A stretch of 64,000 nt of DNA from positions 7,501-71,500 of the forward strand of contig JAWQEG010001317.1 of NCBI GenBank assembly GCA_033782935.1, given 5' to 3'. Each line of letters starts with the position of its first letter. Within the stretch, counting starts at the first letter, position 1. Under the pieces are notes generated by a model. It saw only the letters and a list, made by a program, of their open reading frames with translations. It did not search any database and was not told the origin of the DNA. Shown here in pieces: positions 1 through 11,700 of this stretch. Source of the DNA: Petrolisthes cinctipes. Lineage: Eukaryota; Arthropoda; Malacostraca; Decapoda; Porcellanidae. The translations under genes were made by a program, and so were the position numbers.

Positions 1-330
1 AACGCAAAATAAATAGGAAATTCATTTTAGTGTTTGTTTTTGTGTAATTAGCGGCGTAGTGTTTCCTCCACCCTCGCTCCTCCCAAGTTTGTCTTAACCT
101 TGGCTCCTCCCAGCCCTTTGCCAGACTGGGGTCGGATTCTCAAACGTGTCCTAACTTAGGGCAGCCACGCCATCCTATCTGACTTAGGGAGTCCTAAGAT
201 AGGAACAGGTTAGGACATCCTATCTCATGCCCTAAATTGGTATACTCAAAAATTTTTTAGGGCGTCCTATCCTGTTCCAAAGAAGTTAGGGAGTCCTAAA
301 TCTTCCCGGGGGCCCTATGTCGTTCAGCCA

Positions 331-1239
331 ATCAGGGTGGCATCTTTCAAGTGACTGGACTGACTCCAGCCAATCAAAAGCAAGCTCGATCAGCTGACAA
401 AAGTAAACACGAAACAAAACACAACATTATGCGTATGAATGGTATAATGTGTGTCGAAACTGTGGAGAGGAAGAGAGTGGAGAGTAAGAGAGTAGTATCT
501 ACTGCGAAATAAGTGCCACCGCCATTATGATTCATGACAGACAACAGTATGACATTATTGAAAGTCATTAGCAATGTTAAAAATGACTATTTTATGATGT
601 CTACTTGTGTCACATCACATGATTCACAGCTAAATGTAATAATTATTGAGGATTATGTAATGGAAGGTAGGAGATTACCAATAGTAGGTAGATAGTGTAC
701 GGTAGGTTAGGTCTGTTTAAATATGCATATTTTTAGTCTCATTGGTGTTTTAGTAACATATACCTCTTTTTGAGTAATGGTATCTCTAATGAAAATCTGG
801 CAAAACGAAACTAAAATGTAAAAAATACAACACAGCAACAACATTACTGTAAAAATATTAGTTGGTATCAGTAAATGAACAATTTCCTACAAGTTATCAT
901 TAACTATATTCCTCAATGGTCATGACCACACACAAATAACCAAGCCCAATCTTACCAATAAACTAGTGTTAAAATGAATCCCCTGAATCAAACCAAACAC
1001 AAAAGTTGGGCCAAATAACAGATAATGTAAAAAATTATGGGTGTTTCTGAAGAAAAGTTCAGCAGTTCTAATTAGGTCTAGCAAGTGGAGTTAGGTTAGG
1101 TTAGGTCAGGGTTCTTTCCTCGTGATAATTAGGTAAGAAATTAATAGAACAACCAGAAATATGATGTAAATTAATATATATATTTTTTTTTTTTTGGGGG
1201 GGGGGAGAAATAACAAATAAAGACTGAGCTAGGCCAGAA
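331..1239. other. Non-coding stretch within the first element
   Basis: AT-rich sequence. I see short TTAGG runs (~1090) and a T/G homopolymer pair at ~1181-1205 but no credible gene. A 66-codon frame at 374-574 (-) has no recognisable features. Confidence 0.6.
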
Positions 1240-1440
1240 AGAACTTAGAACTTGTAGTTTCAAATAAGGAGACTGAGAGGAAGCAAGAAGGAGAGGAGGG
1301 ACAGTTAAAGGATTAAAAGGGAGTGGGTTAGATTTGAAGGGGTGCCAGACCCCTTAAATGGCCGTTGGTTAGGTCTGAAGGGGTGCCAGAACCCCTTAAG
1401 TACTGTCCATATCACCACAGACAATACTTCCCCTTCAGGG
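1240..1440 (+). repeat. SINE-like dispersed repeat, copy 1
   Basis: Shared blocks with the other copies: AAGGAGAGGAGGGACAGTTA, GGTGCCAGACCCCTTAA, and TACTGTCCATATCACC followed by CAATACTTCCCCTTCAGG. It carries an extra local duplication of the GGTGCCAGACCCCTTAA block. Confidence 0.75.
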
Positions 1441-2354
1441 TCCAAATTGAAGAGCAACTGCTTAAACTAATGACTGGGAAAATCATTTATGTTGTAAATC
1501 CTTGAATTGTTCAGTATTTCTCATGCAACACATAAGTCTCCTAATTAACTGTGCTTACACTACATACTCAATATTACTCGAGTATGTGTGAGAATGGCAC
1601 TAAATTTTATTGTGCAATGAGGGATATATTATGTCATGGTCCTATTTCTCGGATAAGTTTATTATATCAATCTGAGGAAATCTATACTATCTTCGTTGGT
1701 GATCATGACTGACATTGGAGTGGTTCCTTATACTATACACTCTTCCTCAGTAGTCTCTCCAATAACAACAAAGTGGTGCTCTTTGGTAATACAGCCAAAA
1801 TGTATGTAGTCCTTATTTTTTTTGGTACAGCTGAGTTGATTTATCATGTTTTCTACGGTGTTCGGTGTCATAACTCCACTTAGGGCTGCCTGGGGGTTGT
1901 CCTAAATCCAAGCGTCGTAACTTAGGAAAGAAAGATGGCTGCCAAAGGTTTTGAGTATGCTGTCATAAGTGTTTTGAGTATACCGTCATAAGCGCACTGG
2001 GAAAGTTAGGACTCCCTAGCCGAGATAGGATGTCCTAAGTTGTTTTGAGTATCCGGCCCCTGTGTTAGAACATCTCACCATGCAGCAAAACCGTACATTC
2101 TTAAATATCCCCTTAAAGGAGGTCTAACACTCGTCTACTATTCTTTTCAGCGCCGGACAGACGCTGTTTTTCCCAAATATCTCCTAAACGAATCGTTGTA
2201 TCAATATAATATTTCAGCACACTATCTTTAACACCCGGACCTAATTTATAGCTGACATACCATATTACTATATGTGTTATGTTAGGAGTTTACTGAGTGA
2301 TATTAAGCCTAATCCAGTCATCATATCTAAGGCGTTATAGAGAATGGGACGAGT

Positions 2355-2470
2355 GTGGGGTACTCGTGTAACCCCTCCACTCCACCAACACCCCCCACAC
2401 CACTCCTTCCTTCCCTACCCCAATATCACATTATCCCCCTCCCCTTTTCACTCGTCACCTCCCTATATAT
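2355..2470 (+). repeat. C-rich low-complexity tract
   Basis: A run of CCACTCCACCAACACCCC-type sequence followed by T/C-rich sequence. An apparent 62-codon Pro/Thr-rich frame reflects composition only. Confidence 0.6.
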
Positions 2471-2679
2471 ACACCATCCCCCTTCCATCTTTGATTTTTT
2501 TTTTCTTATTCTAATTACGTACATAAATAATAGTTACATATGACAGTATGTATATGCGTATCGTTCATTAGTATTATTGTTTAATACAGTTACTGTTGTG
2601 TGTGGACATGAAAACCAGAGTGGGTCAAACGACCATTAAAGCAATAGCTAATCCCGTTGTTAATGGCTGTATAGCCGGG

Positions 2680-2865
2680 GCTTTAGGTGGGTGCGGGGGG
2701 TGTGGGAGTAGGGGGACAGGCATGGGGGGGGGGGGGGTTAGGTGGGTGCGGGAATAGGGGACAGGCTTTCTACCCACCCCAAGCCTGTCCCCCTATTCCT
2801 GCACCCCCCCAGTCCCCCCCCCCAAGCCTGTCCCCTACTCCTGCACCCCCTTAACACTTTCCCCA
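2680..2865. repeat. G-rich/C-rich inverted minisatellite
   Basis: The left half is G-rich (GGTGGGTGCGGGGGG, G15, GGGAATAGGGGACAGGC). The right half is its complement (AAGCCTGTCCCCCTATTCC, CCCCCAAGCCTGTCCCCTAC). The halves can fold back, and the G-rich side has four or more G-runs suited to a quadruplex. Confidence 0.85.
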
Positions 2866-2899
2866 GATTTGCACCTGTGTGTATGAGAATGTATAGATT

Positions 2900-2940
2900 A
2901 TGTGTGTGTGTGTGTGTGTGTGTGTGTTTGTTTGTGTGTA
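2900..2940 (+). repeat. (GT)n microsatellite
   Basis: About 14 GT dinucleotides, then TTTGTTTGTGTG. Confidence 0.95.
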
Positions 2941-2944
2941 ATTC

Positions 2945-3386
2945 ATTTATTTTTAGCCGTATGTGTGTCTGTACACTGAGTGTGTAACCTATGCACATAC
3001 CATTAAGTTGCTTATATGTATGTAATTTTTATATCGGTTTCATTTGTAGTTTAATTTATATTCATTAACATGAATTGAACTATTAGTCATGATTACACTC
3101 GATGTCATTAATTATTTTAGTGTTTGGCTGCACTAAAACATTGATAATATAATGAATAATATACTGACAAATTATGTGTGGCCTCTTTTCAGTGAAGGGT
3201 GAATGTCATTGTTTGGTGGTGAGGACTAAAACGACACGTGTTGCTATGGATTGGATGACTCTACTATGAAACTATGACAGTGTGGTTGGGGAGCATCCAA
3301 ACAAACTATGGTAATAATGGAACTACCTGACAGATTTAGTACGTGGATATGGAGACTGAGTTTGTTGTTGGATATAAGTAAGACTG
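2945..3386. other. Non-coding, AT-rich
   Basis: No gene, TIR or repeat family recognised. Confidence 0.5.
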
Positions 3387-3680
3387 ACAAGTGTGGTTGG
3401 TTGGGGAGGGTCATAACGAATCAAAAAACAAGTGTGATGGGTTGGGGAGGATCATAACGAACCCAAAGACAAGTGTGGTTGGTTGGGGAGGATCATAACG
3501 AATCAAAAGACAAGTGTGGTTGGTTGGGGAGGATCATAACGAATCAAAACACAAGTGTACATGTGGTTGGTTGGGGACGAAAATAACAAACCAAAAGAAG
3601 AGTGTGGTTGGTTGGGGAGGAAAATAACAAACCAAAAGACAAGTGTGGTTGGTTGGGGAGGATCATAACAAAGCCAAGCC
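3387..3680 (+). repeat. 41-bp minisatellite, about 7 units
   Basis: The unit contains GACAAGTGTGGTTGGTTGGG, then GAGGATCATAACGAATCAAAA. Later units carry GAGGAAAATAACAAACCAAAA, showing unit divergence along the array. Confidence 0.92.
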
Positions 3681-3792
3681 ACTGTGGAACTAGCCCTATA
3701 ATAAGCGTAACAAACTACCGGCTCAAATTACCTGATAATTACCAAAACAAACATTGAACCGTATGCCAGAAATTATTATATCCATGGTATTG

Positions 3793-3876
3793 ACGATGGT
3801 GTGGTAATAGTACGATGATGACTATATAGGTAAACAACATCTACAGTCATCCATCGTACCTTTACCACACCATCGT
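3793..3876. repeat. 84-bp hairpin-forming palindrome
   Basis: ACGATGGTGTGGTAATAGTA and its near-complement TACCTTTACCACACCATCGT form ~31-bp arms around a ~20-nt loop. This is MITE-like in size, but no target duplication is clear. Confidence 0.85.
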
Positions 3877-4189
3877 ATACACCACGAAGTAATGTTCTTG
3901 AGGAGCATTAAACAAAAAAAATAAAAAAAAGGAAAAGAGAAAGCGTACATAATTTTGACTAATCCCTGGCCAACCTAAGCTGTCGGACCCTTCCTTGAGG
4001 TGTTGTGGTGGATTCAAGTAATATTAATGTCAGTTGCCTTCTAAACTCGGTGTGGAGAGGGTCATATCTCTCGTTCGTGATTTTATTTCAAGAAACACGT
4101 GTGCTGTTACTACAACTATTTATATATAAAGTTATTGTACTCTATACTAACATATACTGTGTGTACGTGTGCCCAATTGGAAAGGGAAC

Positions 4190-4690
4190 CAAAGTGGATA
4201 CGAGCAATCGGGACCAATATACTCCAAATGATAAATACGGTAAATATTGAAAGAATTACTGTTATTGAGTACGGTTTTTCTACCTTCATTACCCACTTCT
4301 TTAGACAATTCTAAGACTATTTTCTACCTTCATTACCAACTTCTTTAGACAATTCTAAGACTATTTTCTACCTTCATTACCCACTTCTTTAGACAATTCT
4401 AAGACTATTTTCTACCTTAATTATCCACTTCTTTAGACCATTCTAAGACTATTTTTTACCTTCATTACCCACTTATTTAGACCATTCTAAGACTATTTTC
4501 TACCTTCATTACCCACTTATTTAGACCATTCTAAGACTATTTTCTTCTATGGCATTTCCAAGATAGGGCATATTCAAATGGGGCATTTTGAAATTAGCCT
4601 GACCTTACCTAGACCGCATCAGACTACCGGAACCTAACATGGGTAGACTACCGGGAAATAACCGTGATAAAGTACAGGGTGGGGGAAACA
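4190..4690 (+). repeat. Dispersed repeat R1, copy with 44-bp minisatellite
   Basis: Left part GATAAATACGGTAAATATTG, then six 44-bp units (CTACCTTCATTACCCACTTC, TTTAGACAATTCTAAGACTA) starting at 4280, 4324, 4368, 4412, 4456 and 4500. It then has ATATTCAAATGGGGCATTTT and GACTACCGGGAAATAACCGT. The homologue at 44885-45190 has a single 44-bp unit. Confidence 0.9.
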
Positions 4691-5154
4691 CGCATTTTAC
4701 TATTGTTCTGCCTTTATAATACACTTCCTACCTTAATTAACGTCGTATATAGTGATATTGTAGTATTATAGTAACAATATGGTATCAAGTGAGTTCCCCT
4801 AACGTGTCGAGCTCCAAGCGACCCTTCCACTCCTTTTTTGCGTGCCGGAGCTCCGGCCTACGGCCTTCGCTCCTGAATTGCCCATAAAATAATCTTGTAT
4901 ATGTCCGGACCAAGGGAATGGCAAATCCGTCGTTGGCGTGGGATACAGTTTTTGTATACGTATTTCATGTTTCCCCCACCCGTCAACCCCCGATTCCCAT
5001 CGGGCCCCCCATGTTTCTATGGGTATTGGGAATGGGGCATATCTCGAAAACGGGGCATTTGAGGAAGAAAAACCATAGAAGAAAAGTGTCTTAGAATGGT
5101 CCAAAATAGTGGGTAATGACAGTAAAATATCTATTATACAGTAAGGTCCACTTC
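4691..5154. other. Non-coding
   Basis: Contains a diverged partial repeat of the GGGGCATTTGAGG / TTAGAATGGTCCAA segments of R1 in inverted order (~5030-5110). A 101-codon - strand frame here looks incidental. Confidence 0.5.
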
Positions 5155-5860
5155 TGTACTAAAACCCGGTAATTCTTTTAATAAATACCATAAAAACCTC
5201 TATGGAACTCAGGCATAGTGACGAATAATACAGGTTAAATAAGCCGAGGAGTAATCTGACAATGGGTTTCAGAGCGTTTGAAAGGTGTGCACCAAGAAGA
5301 CTCACTATTGGATTGCCATTACATGTCAGGAGTAGTGAAAATTGCACCACTTTTAAGAAAAGACTGAAAACACATCTGTTGGCTGAGTGTTGCGATACAG
5401 ATGACATGAGTATTACAACATGGATGATATGAGTATTAAAAGTGATTATAGTGTTACAACATGGATGATATGAGTATTAAAAGTGATTATAGTGTTACAA
5501 CATGGATGATATGAGTATTACAATTGATTATAGTGTTACAACATGGATGATATGAGTATTACAAGTGATTATAGTGTTACAACATGGATGATATGAGTAT
5601 TACAAGTGATTATAGTGTTACAACATGGATGATATGAGTATTACAAGTGATTATAGTGTTACAACATGGATGATATGAGTATTACAAGTGATTATAGTGT
5701 TACAACATGGATGATATGAGTATTACAAGTGATTATAGTGTTACAACATGGATGATATGAGTATTACAAGTGATTATAGTGTTTAATAATAATGAGAGAG
5801 GCCCTGTGGAGCACCATCTGCTGGTGGAGCGGAGCATAGAATATCCAACAACAAGTAACA
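5155..5860 (+). repeat. LINE 3'-end relic with embedded 41-bp minisatellite
   Basis: The translation includes LTIGLPLHVRSSENCTTFKK and RLKTHLLAECCD, the usual C-terminal tail of many LINE ORFs. It then has about nine 41-bp units (ACATGGATGATATGAGTATT, ACAAGTGATTATAGTGTTAC) at 5407-5783. The end GCACCATCTGCTGGTGGAGC is shared with 8390-8415 and 45340-45360. Confidence 0.85.
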
Positions 5861-6198
5861 AGATAACAGCACGGTAAGTACTGAATTACTATCATGTTCC
5901 TTTTAGTCAGGGATACCGTATAGAATACATCCGGAAGAAGGCCTTTTACCAGGTCTGACTCCGGCTCCTCATCTTGACTGTCAATTCGTTGCCAACTCGT
6001 TAGAACAGAGCCAACTTAATTGTAGGTTTGATTGTAGTTGTGCTTTATATTGAAATATTTGTTTTTTACTTCTCCATTCCTTGTCCAGATTAATCTCATA
6101 CTTCCTTACACTTTCTGAATTTATGACATAATCGGGAAAGCTGTTCCATATATTTACAATTCTATAGCTGAATGAATATTTCCTTATGTTTAATTTTA

Positions 6199-7030
6199 GG
6201 GGAGCACTCACTCGCACCCTCCATCTGCGCTCCTGTTAATTTTAGAAGCAAAAGCTCTTTGTCATCGTAATCCTCGTTGTTTTTTACATAAACTGACCAA
6301 TTTTCATTACAATCGAGCAACAAATATTTTTCCCAAATATTTTGATTTTTTGTTTGAAAAAAGTAAAAAAAAAATCTGTTTCAGAATAGCATAATATTTT
6401 ATGTGGACTATCCTCTGATATATAGCAACACTGCTATAGAATGAAAAGTCCTTTATCACTGCTATACATGGGAAAATTCCTCGCCTAAAATTGTTGAAAT
6501 AAATTGCCTGAAATTTCGGGAAAAAAATTCACCAAAAATAAAATAATAATTTTCGATCGAAATCCCTCTTACATAATGTGCTCATATATACGTACACTGG
6601 CTCAAAAAAGTATCGCGCAGGTGGGATCCGATGGTTCTGTAAATGATCGCTACAGCTCATGATAAACAAGCTCGTTTTCAGTAGCCATCGTCTAAGGTGT
6701 CTGAATGTTTCACGAGGGAAATGCGCGATACTTTTTTGATCGAGTGTACATCACGTGTGAATATGATTCATTGACATAACGTGAAAACCCTTCGTGTTGT
6801 TAGCTATTATACTGGAAAAAAATCACTTGGAAACAAAAATAACTTGGAAATATTTTAGTTGGTGCTCTAAATTAGTAATACTTTCATTTTCTTTAGCATG
6901 CTCTAGGCTATAGAGCATTGAGAAGTGGCTGGGTATATGGTAAACTATTATTTTTTGGCGAATATTTTAATGCGATCAAAATTTTTGTTACGGCGCGCGG
7001 CTACGTATGACGTAAGACTGAGTGCTCCCC
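6199..7030. mobile_element. 832-bp TA-flanked TIR element inside the LINE relic
   Basis: Perfect inverted termini GGGGAGCACTCA and TGAGTGCTCCCC, each bordered by TA (6197-6198 and 7031-7032). It separates two consecutive parts of the LINE reading. No transposase frame. Contains a second nested MITE. Confidence 0.8.
6595..6746. mobile_element. 152-bp MITE nested in the 832-bp element
   Basis: Termini CACTGGCTCAAAAAAGTATC and the inverted GATACTTTTTTGATCGAGTG, with TA on both sides (6593-6594 and 6747-6748). The inverted match runs about 26 bp with one or two mismatches. TA duplication and termini fit a Tc1/mariner-type nonautonomous element. Confidence 0.9.
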
Positions 7031-7794
7031 TAATCTTGGTCGTACTTTCTGATCTTACTATTATGTCCCCTTTTTCTAGTTTCCTCTGCTCTCTGAAATA
7101 TATTGCCGCATAATTTCCTATCATATATTTCATTTATAATATATTGATATATTGACGTTTTTATTATTATTATTATGCTTTAATCATGTCTCCCCTATTT
7201 CTTCTGTATGTCAATGAAGGAAGATCTAATTTCTTCAATCTTTCTTCACAATTCAACCCCTGTAAGGAAGGAATCATTCTCGTTGCTCTCCTCTGCACAT
7301 TTTCAACTGCATTTATGTCTTTTTGTTTATACGGGTGCTAAAAGAGGTCTCACCATGGCAGTATACAATGTTTTGAATAGTCTCTAAGTTTATAAATGTC
7401 CTTCTTATAAACCCAGACATCCTATTTGACCTATTAATTTTTTCTGCTAAATGTCTTCTGAAATTAAGTTCACAATCTATCAGCACTCCTAAATCCTTTT
7501 CACAGTCTACCTGCTTCATTCCTCCATGCATTTCGTAATTAAAGACCTCTGTTTGTAGTTTTCCAATTCTCATCCATATGCACTTGTCAGGGTGAAAGTC
7601 ATAAATGATGTAATAATGGAAGAACTTTCACGATTGATTTGAATGTGTGATAGTGCAGGAATTATCCATTGCTCCCTATGTATGGCAGACACGGCACACT
7701 TATTGCAATTCTTTGTTGCTAGGCTGTGAAATATAGTGTGTCTTATTGCCTGGTATAGTTAGGAGGAATCTGTAGTCTCCAATTCACCATCTAC

Positions 7795-8445
7795 ATTATT
7801 ATTATTATTATTATTATTGTTATTGACATTATTATTACCATTATTATTATTATTATTATCATTGATATTATTATTATTAACATTATTATTATTATTGTTA
7901 TTACAGAACTCGTGGACACTTATTTAAAATATTTTGTCCTCATGTACAGACAGAGATTCGCAAAAGATCCTTGGCCATTATAATAATTATCATTTGGAAT
8001 GGTTTGCCTCAGGAGGTTGTATCATCATCAAATTTAACACACTTCAAAAGACAGCTGGCCTTGTATTTGGGGGACAGCTAGGCTCTTTGATTATTAACTT
8101 TTTATTTTGTATTTTATTCTTATTTTTATTTTTTGTATGAGTGTAAAATTGTGTAAATCTGAGCAGTGCAACAATACACTTTCCACAGTCAAGTTAAATA
8201 GGAAAATTCCTCGAACTTTTTTCTCTTGCCTGACTGTTGGTGTGTTGGCATGTTATTGAAGGCAGCTCATCCTGGTAAGAGATTATTATTATTATTGACA
8301 TTATTACACATCTGTTCGCTGGTTATGACATAGATAATATGAACATTAGAAGTGAGTATAGTGTTAAATAATATTAAGGGAAGCCCTACAGAGCACCATC
8401 TGCTAGTGGAGCGAGGCATAGAATATATAACAAGTAACTAGTATT
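7795..8445 (+). repeat. (ATT)n and two LINE 3'-end relics
   Basis: 7795-7900 is an imperfect (ATT)n. 7905-8090 reads EIRKRSLAI, WNGLPQEVVSSSNLTHFKRQ, a LINE C-terminus. 8305-8445 matches the tail of the 5155-5860 relic (CATCTGTTCGCTGG, GCACCATCTGCTAGTGGAGC) without the 41-bp expansion. Confidence 0.78.
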
Positions 8446-8486
8446 ATTATTGACATTATTATTATTATTGATATTATTATTATTGA

Positions 8487-8529
<43 letters not shown>

Positions 8530-8713
8530 TCATTTTTTTTCAGGTGTTATTTATTTTATTTATTTTATTTATTTTTCAGGTGTTATTTATTTTATTTATT
8601 TTATTTATTTTTCAGGTGTTATTTATTTATTTATTCAGTTTTTTTCAGTTGTTCTTTATTTATTTATTTTTATTTATTTATTTATTTTTCCAGTGTTTTT
8701 ATTTATTTATTTA

Positions 8714-11700
8714 TTTATCATTTTAATGTATATTTGTTTATTTATTTATTTTTTCAGTTTTTTTTTTATTTATTTTATTCAGTGTTTTTTTTATTTTTTT
8801 TAGTGTTTCTTTATTTTTTTCAGTGTTTTTTATTATTTTTTCAGTTTTTTTTATTTATTTATTTTTTCAGTGTTGTTTTATTTATTTATTTTTTCATTTA
8901 TTTATTTCAGTTTTTTTTATTTACTGTCGGGTCTTTTTTTATTTATTTTTTTCAGTTTTATTTATTTATTTATTTATTTCAGGTGTTTTCCTATTTGTTT
9001 ATTTATTGCAGGTGTTTTTTTATTTATTTATTTATTTCAGGTGTTTTAATTTATTTATTTATTTATTTCAGGTGTTTTTATTTATTTATTTCAGGTGTTT
9101 TTATTTATTTATTTATTTCAGGTGTTTTTGCTTATTTATTTATTTAATTCAGGTGTTTTTAATTAATTATTTATATATTTCAGGTGTTTTTATTTATTTA
9201 TTTATTTATTTCATGTTTTATTATTTATTTTATTTCTTTATTGCAGTTTTTTTTATTTATTTATTTTTTCATTTATTTATTAAAGTTTTTTTTATTTATT
9301 TATTTTTTCATTTATTTATTAAAGTTTTTTTTATTTATTTATTTATTTCAGTTTTTTTTTCATATACTTATTTCAGTTTTTTTTTTCAGTTTTTTTATTT
9401 ATTTATTTATTTCATGTTTTTTTATTTACTTATTTTTTTCAGGTTGTTTTTTTATTTATTTTTTTCAGGTTGTTTTTTATTTATTATTTTTTTCAGGTTG
9501 TTTGTTTATTTATTATTTTTTTCAGGTAATTTTTTTTTTTTTTTTTCAGGTTGTTTTTTATTTATTTTTTTCAGTTTTTCTGGTTGTTTTTTTAATTTAT
9601 TTATTTCAGGTGTTTTTTTCAAGTTTTTTTTTATTTATTTATTTCAGGTGTTTTTATTTTATTTATTTTTTTTCAGTTTTTTTTATTTTTTTTTCATGTG
9701 TTTTTTTATTTACTTATTTTTGTCAGGTTGTTTTTATATTTTTTTTAATTTTTTTTCAGGTTGTTTTTTTATTTTATTTTTCAGGTGTTTTTTTATTTAC
9801 TTATTTTTTTCAGGTTGTTTTTTTATTTATTTTTTTATTTTTCAGGTTGTTTTTGTATTTATTTATTTTTTTCAGGTTATTTTTTTATTTATTTTTTTCA
9901 GGTGTTTTTAATTATTTATTTATTTATCATTTTAGTGTTTATTTGTTTTTTATTTATTTTTTCAGTGTTTTTTTTATTTATTTTTTTCATTTTTTTTTTC
10001 ATTTTTTTCAGTGTTTCTTTTTTTTCAGTGTTTTTTATTTTTTATTCAGGGTTTTTTTATTTATTTGTTTTTTCAGTGTTTTATCTATTTATTTTTTCAT
10101 TCATTTATTTCAGGTTTTTTTATTTCTTCTTTATTTATTTATTTATTAAATTTTTTTTTATTTATTGTCAGGTCTTTTTTTATATTTTTTCAGTTTTATT
10201 TATTTATTTATTTCAGGTGTTTTTTTTATTTATTTATTTATTTCAGGTGTTTTTTTATTTATTTATTTATTTCAGGTATTTTTATTTATTTATTTATTTA
10301 TTTCAGGTGTTTTTATTTATTTATTTATTTATTTTCAGGTGTTTTTATTTAATTATTTATATATTTCGGGTGTTTTTATTTATTTATTTATTTCATGTGT
10401 TTTATTATTTATTTATTTTATTTATTTATTTCATTTTTTTTTTTTTTTTTTTATTTATTTCAGGTTTTTTATTTATTATTTTTTTCAGGTTGTTTTTTTA
10501 TTTATTATTTTTTTCAGGTTGTTTTTTTATTAATTATTTTTTTCAGGTTGTTTTTTTATTTTTTATTTTTTTTCAGGTTGTTTTTTTATTTATTTTTTTC
10601 AGTTTTTTTTTTAAATTTATTTATTTATTTATTTCAGGTGTTTTTTCAAGTTTTTTATTTATTTATTTCAAGTGTTTTTATTTTTTATTTTTTTATTTAT
10701 TTCAGTTTTTTTTTTAGGTGTTTTTTTATTTACTTATTTTTTTCAGGTTGTTTTTATATTTTTTTATTTTTTTTTCAGGTTGCTTTTTTATTTTTTTTTT
10801 TCGGGTGTTTTTTATTTACTTTTTTTCAGGTTGTTTTTTTTATTTATTTTTTTATTTTTGCAGGTTGTTTTTGTATTTATCATTTTAGTGTGTATTTGTT
10901 TATTTATTTATTTTTTCAGTGTTTTTTTTTCAGTGTTTCTTAATTTTTTTCAGTGTTTTTTATTTTTTATTCAGTTTTTTTTATTGATTTATTTTTTGTG
11001 TTTTATCTATTTATTTTTTCATTTATTTATTTCAGGTTTTTTTATTTGTTTATTTATTTATTTATTAAAGTTTTTTTTATTTATTGTCAGGTCTTTTTTT
11101 ATTTATTTTTCAGTTTTATTTATTTATTTCAGGTGTTTTTTTATTTATTTATTTATTTCAGGTATTTTTATTTATTTATTTATTTATTTCAGGTGTTTTT
11201 ATTTATTTATTTTCAGGTGTTTTTATTTAATTATTTATATATTTCAGGTGTTTTTATTTATTTATTTATTTATTTCATGTGTTTTATTGTTTATTTATTT
11301 TATTTATTTATTTCAGTTTTTTTTATTTTTTTTATTTTTTCATTTATTTATTAAAGTTTTTTTTATTTTTTATTTTATTTTTTTCATTTATGTATTTCAG
11401 TTTTTTTCATATACTTATTTCAGTTTTTTTTTTTTTTTTTTTAATTATTTATTTCAGGTTTTTTTATTTACTTATTTTTTCAGGTTGTTTTTTTATTTAT
11501 TATTTTTTTCAGGTTGTTTTTTTATTTATTATTTTTTTCAGGTTTTTTTATTTTATATTTTTTTTTCAGGTTGTTTTTTTATTTTTTTTTTTTTTTCAGG
11601 TTGTTTTTTTAATTTATTTATTTATTTTTTTCAGTTTTTTTTCTGGTCGTTTTTTAATTTATTTATTTATTTCAGGTGTTTTTTTCAAGTTTTTTTTTTA

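Larger units (their letters stand above)
128..2060. mobile_element. Probable ~1.9 kb element with GGGGYCGGATWCTCAAA inverted ends
   Basis: The left end GGGGTCGGATTCTCAAAC and the right end (reversed) GGGGCCGGATACTCAAAAC are inverted matches. Both are followed by repeated TAGGACATCCTATCT / TTAGGGAGTCCTA segments. The interior includes a SINE-like repeat at ~1240-1440. The right ~200 bp recurs at 41310-41514. The two ends could belong to separate short elements. Confidence 0.55.
5975..7590 (-). pseudogene. Degenerate LINE reverse transcriptase C-terminus, interrupted
   Basis: Read from 7590 down: CEKDLGVLIDCELNFRRHL (typical post-RT block), then AVENVQRRATRMIPSLQGLN, REQRKLEKGDIIVRSESTTK. After an 832-bp insertion it resumes as LNIRKYSFSYRIVNIWNSFP and YEINLDKEWRS. 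Several frame changes; the copy is dead. Confidence 0.85.

Noticed and set aside
1088..1110. (TTAGG)n telomere-like repeats
   Set aside because: Only three units here and two or three near 45060; far too short for a telomere and embedded in dispersed repeats.
4799..5104. 101-codon - strand frame
   Set aside because: Lies in dispersed repeat sequence with partial inverted copies of R1; no domain or family signal.
3387..5783. CRISPR-like regular repeats
   Set aside because: The 41-44-bp arrays are gapless tandem repeats with no unique spacers, in a eukaryotic genome.
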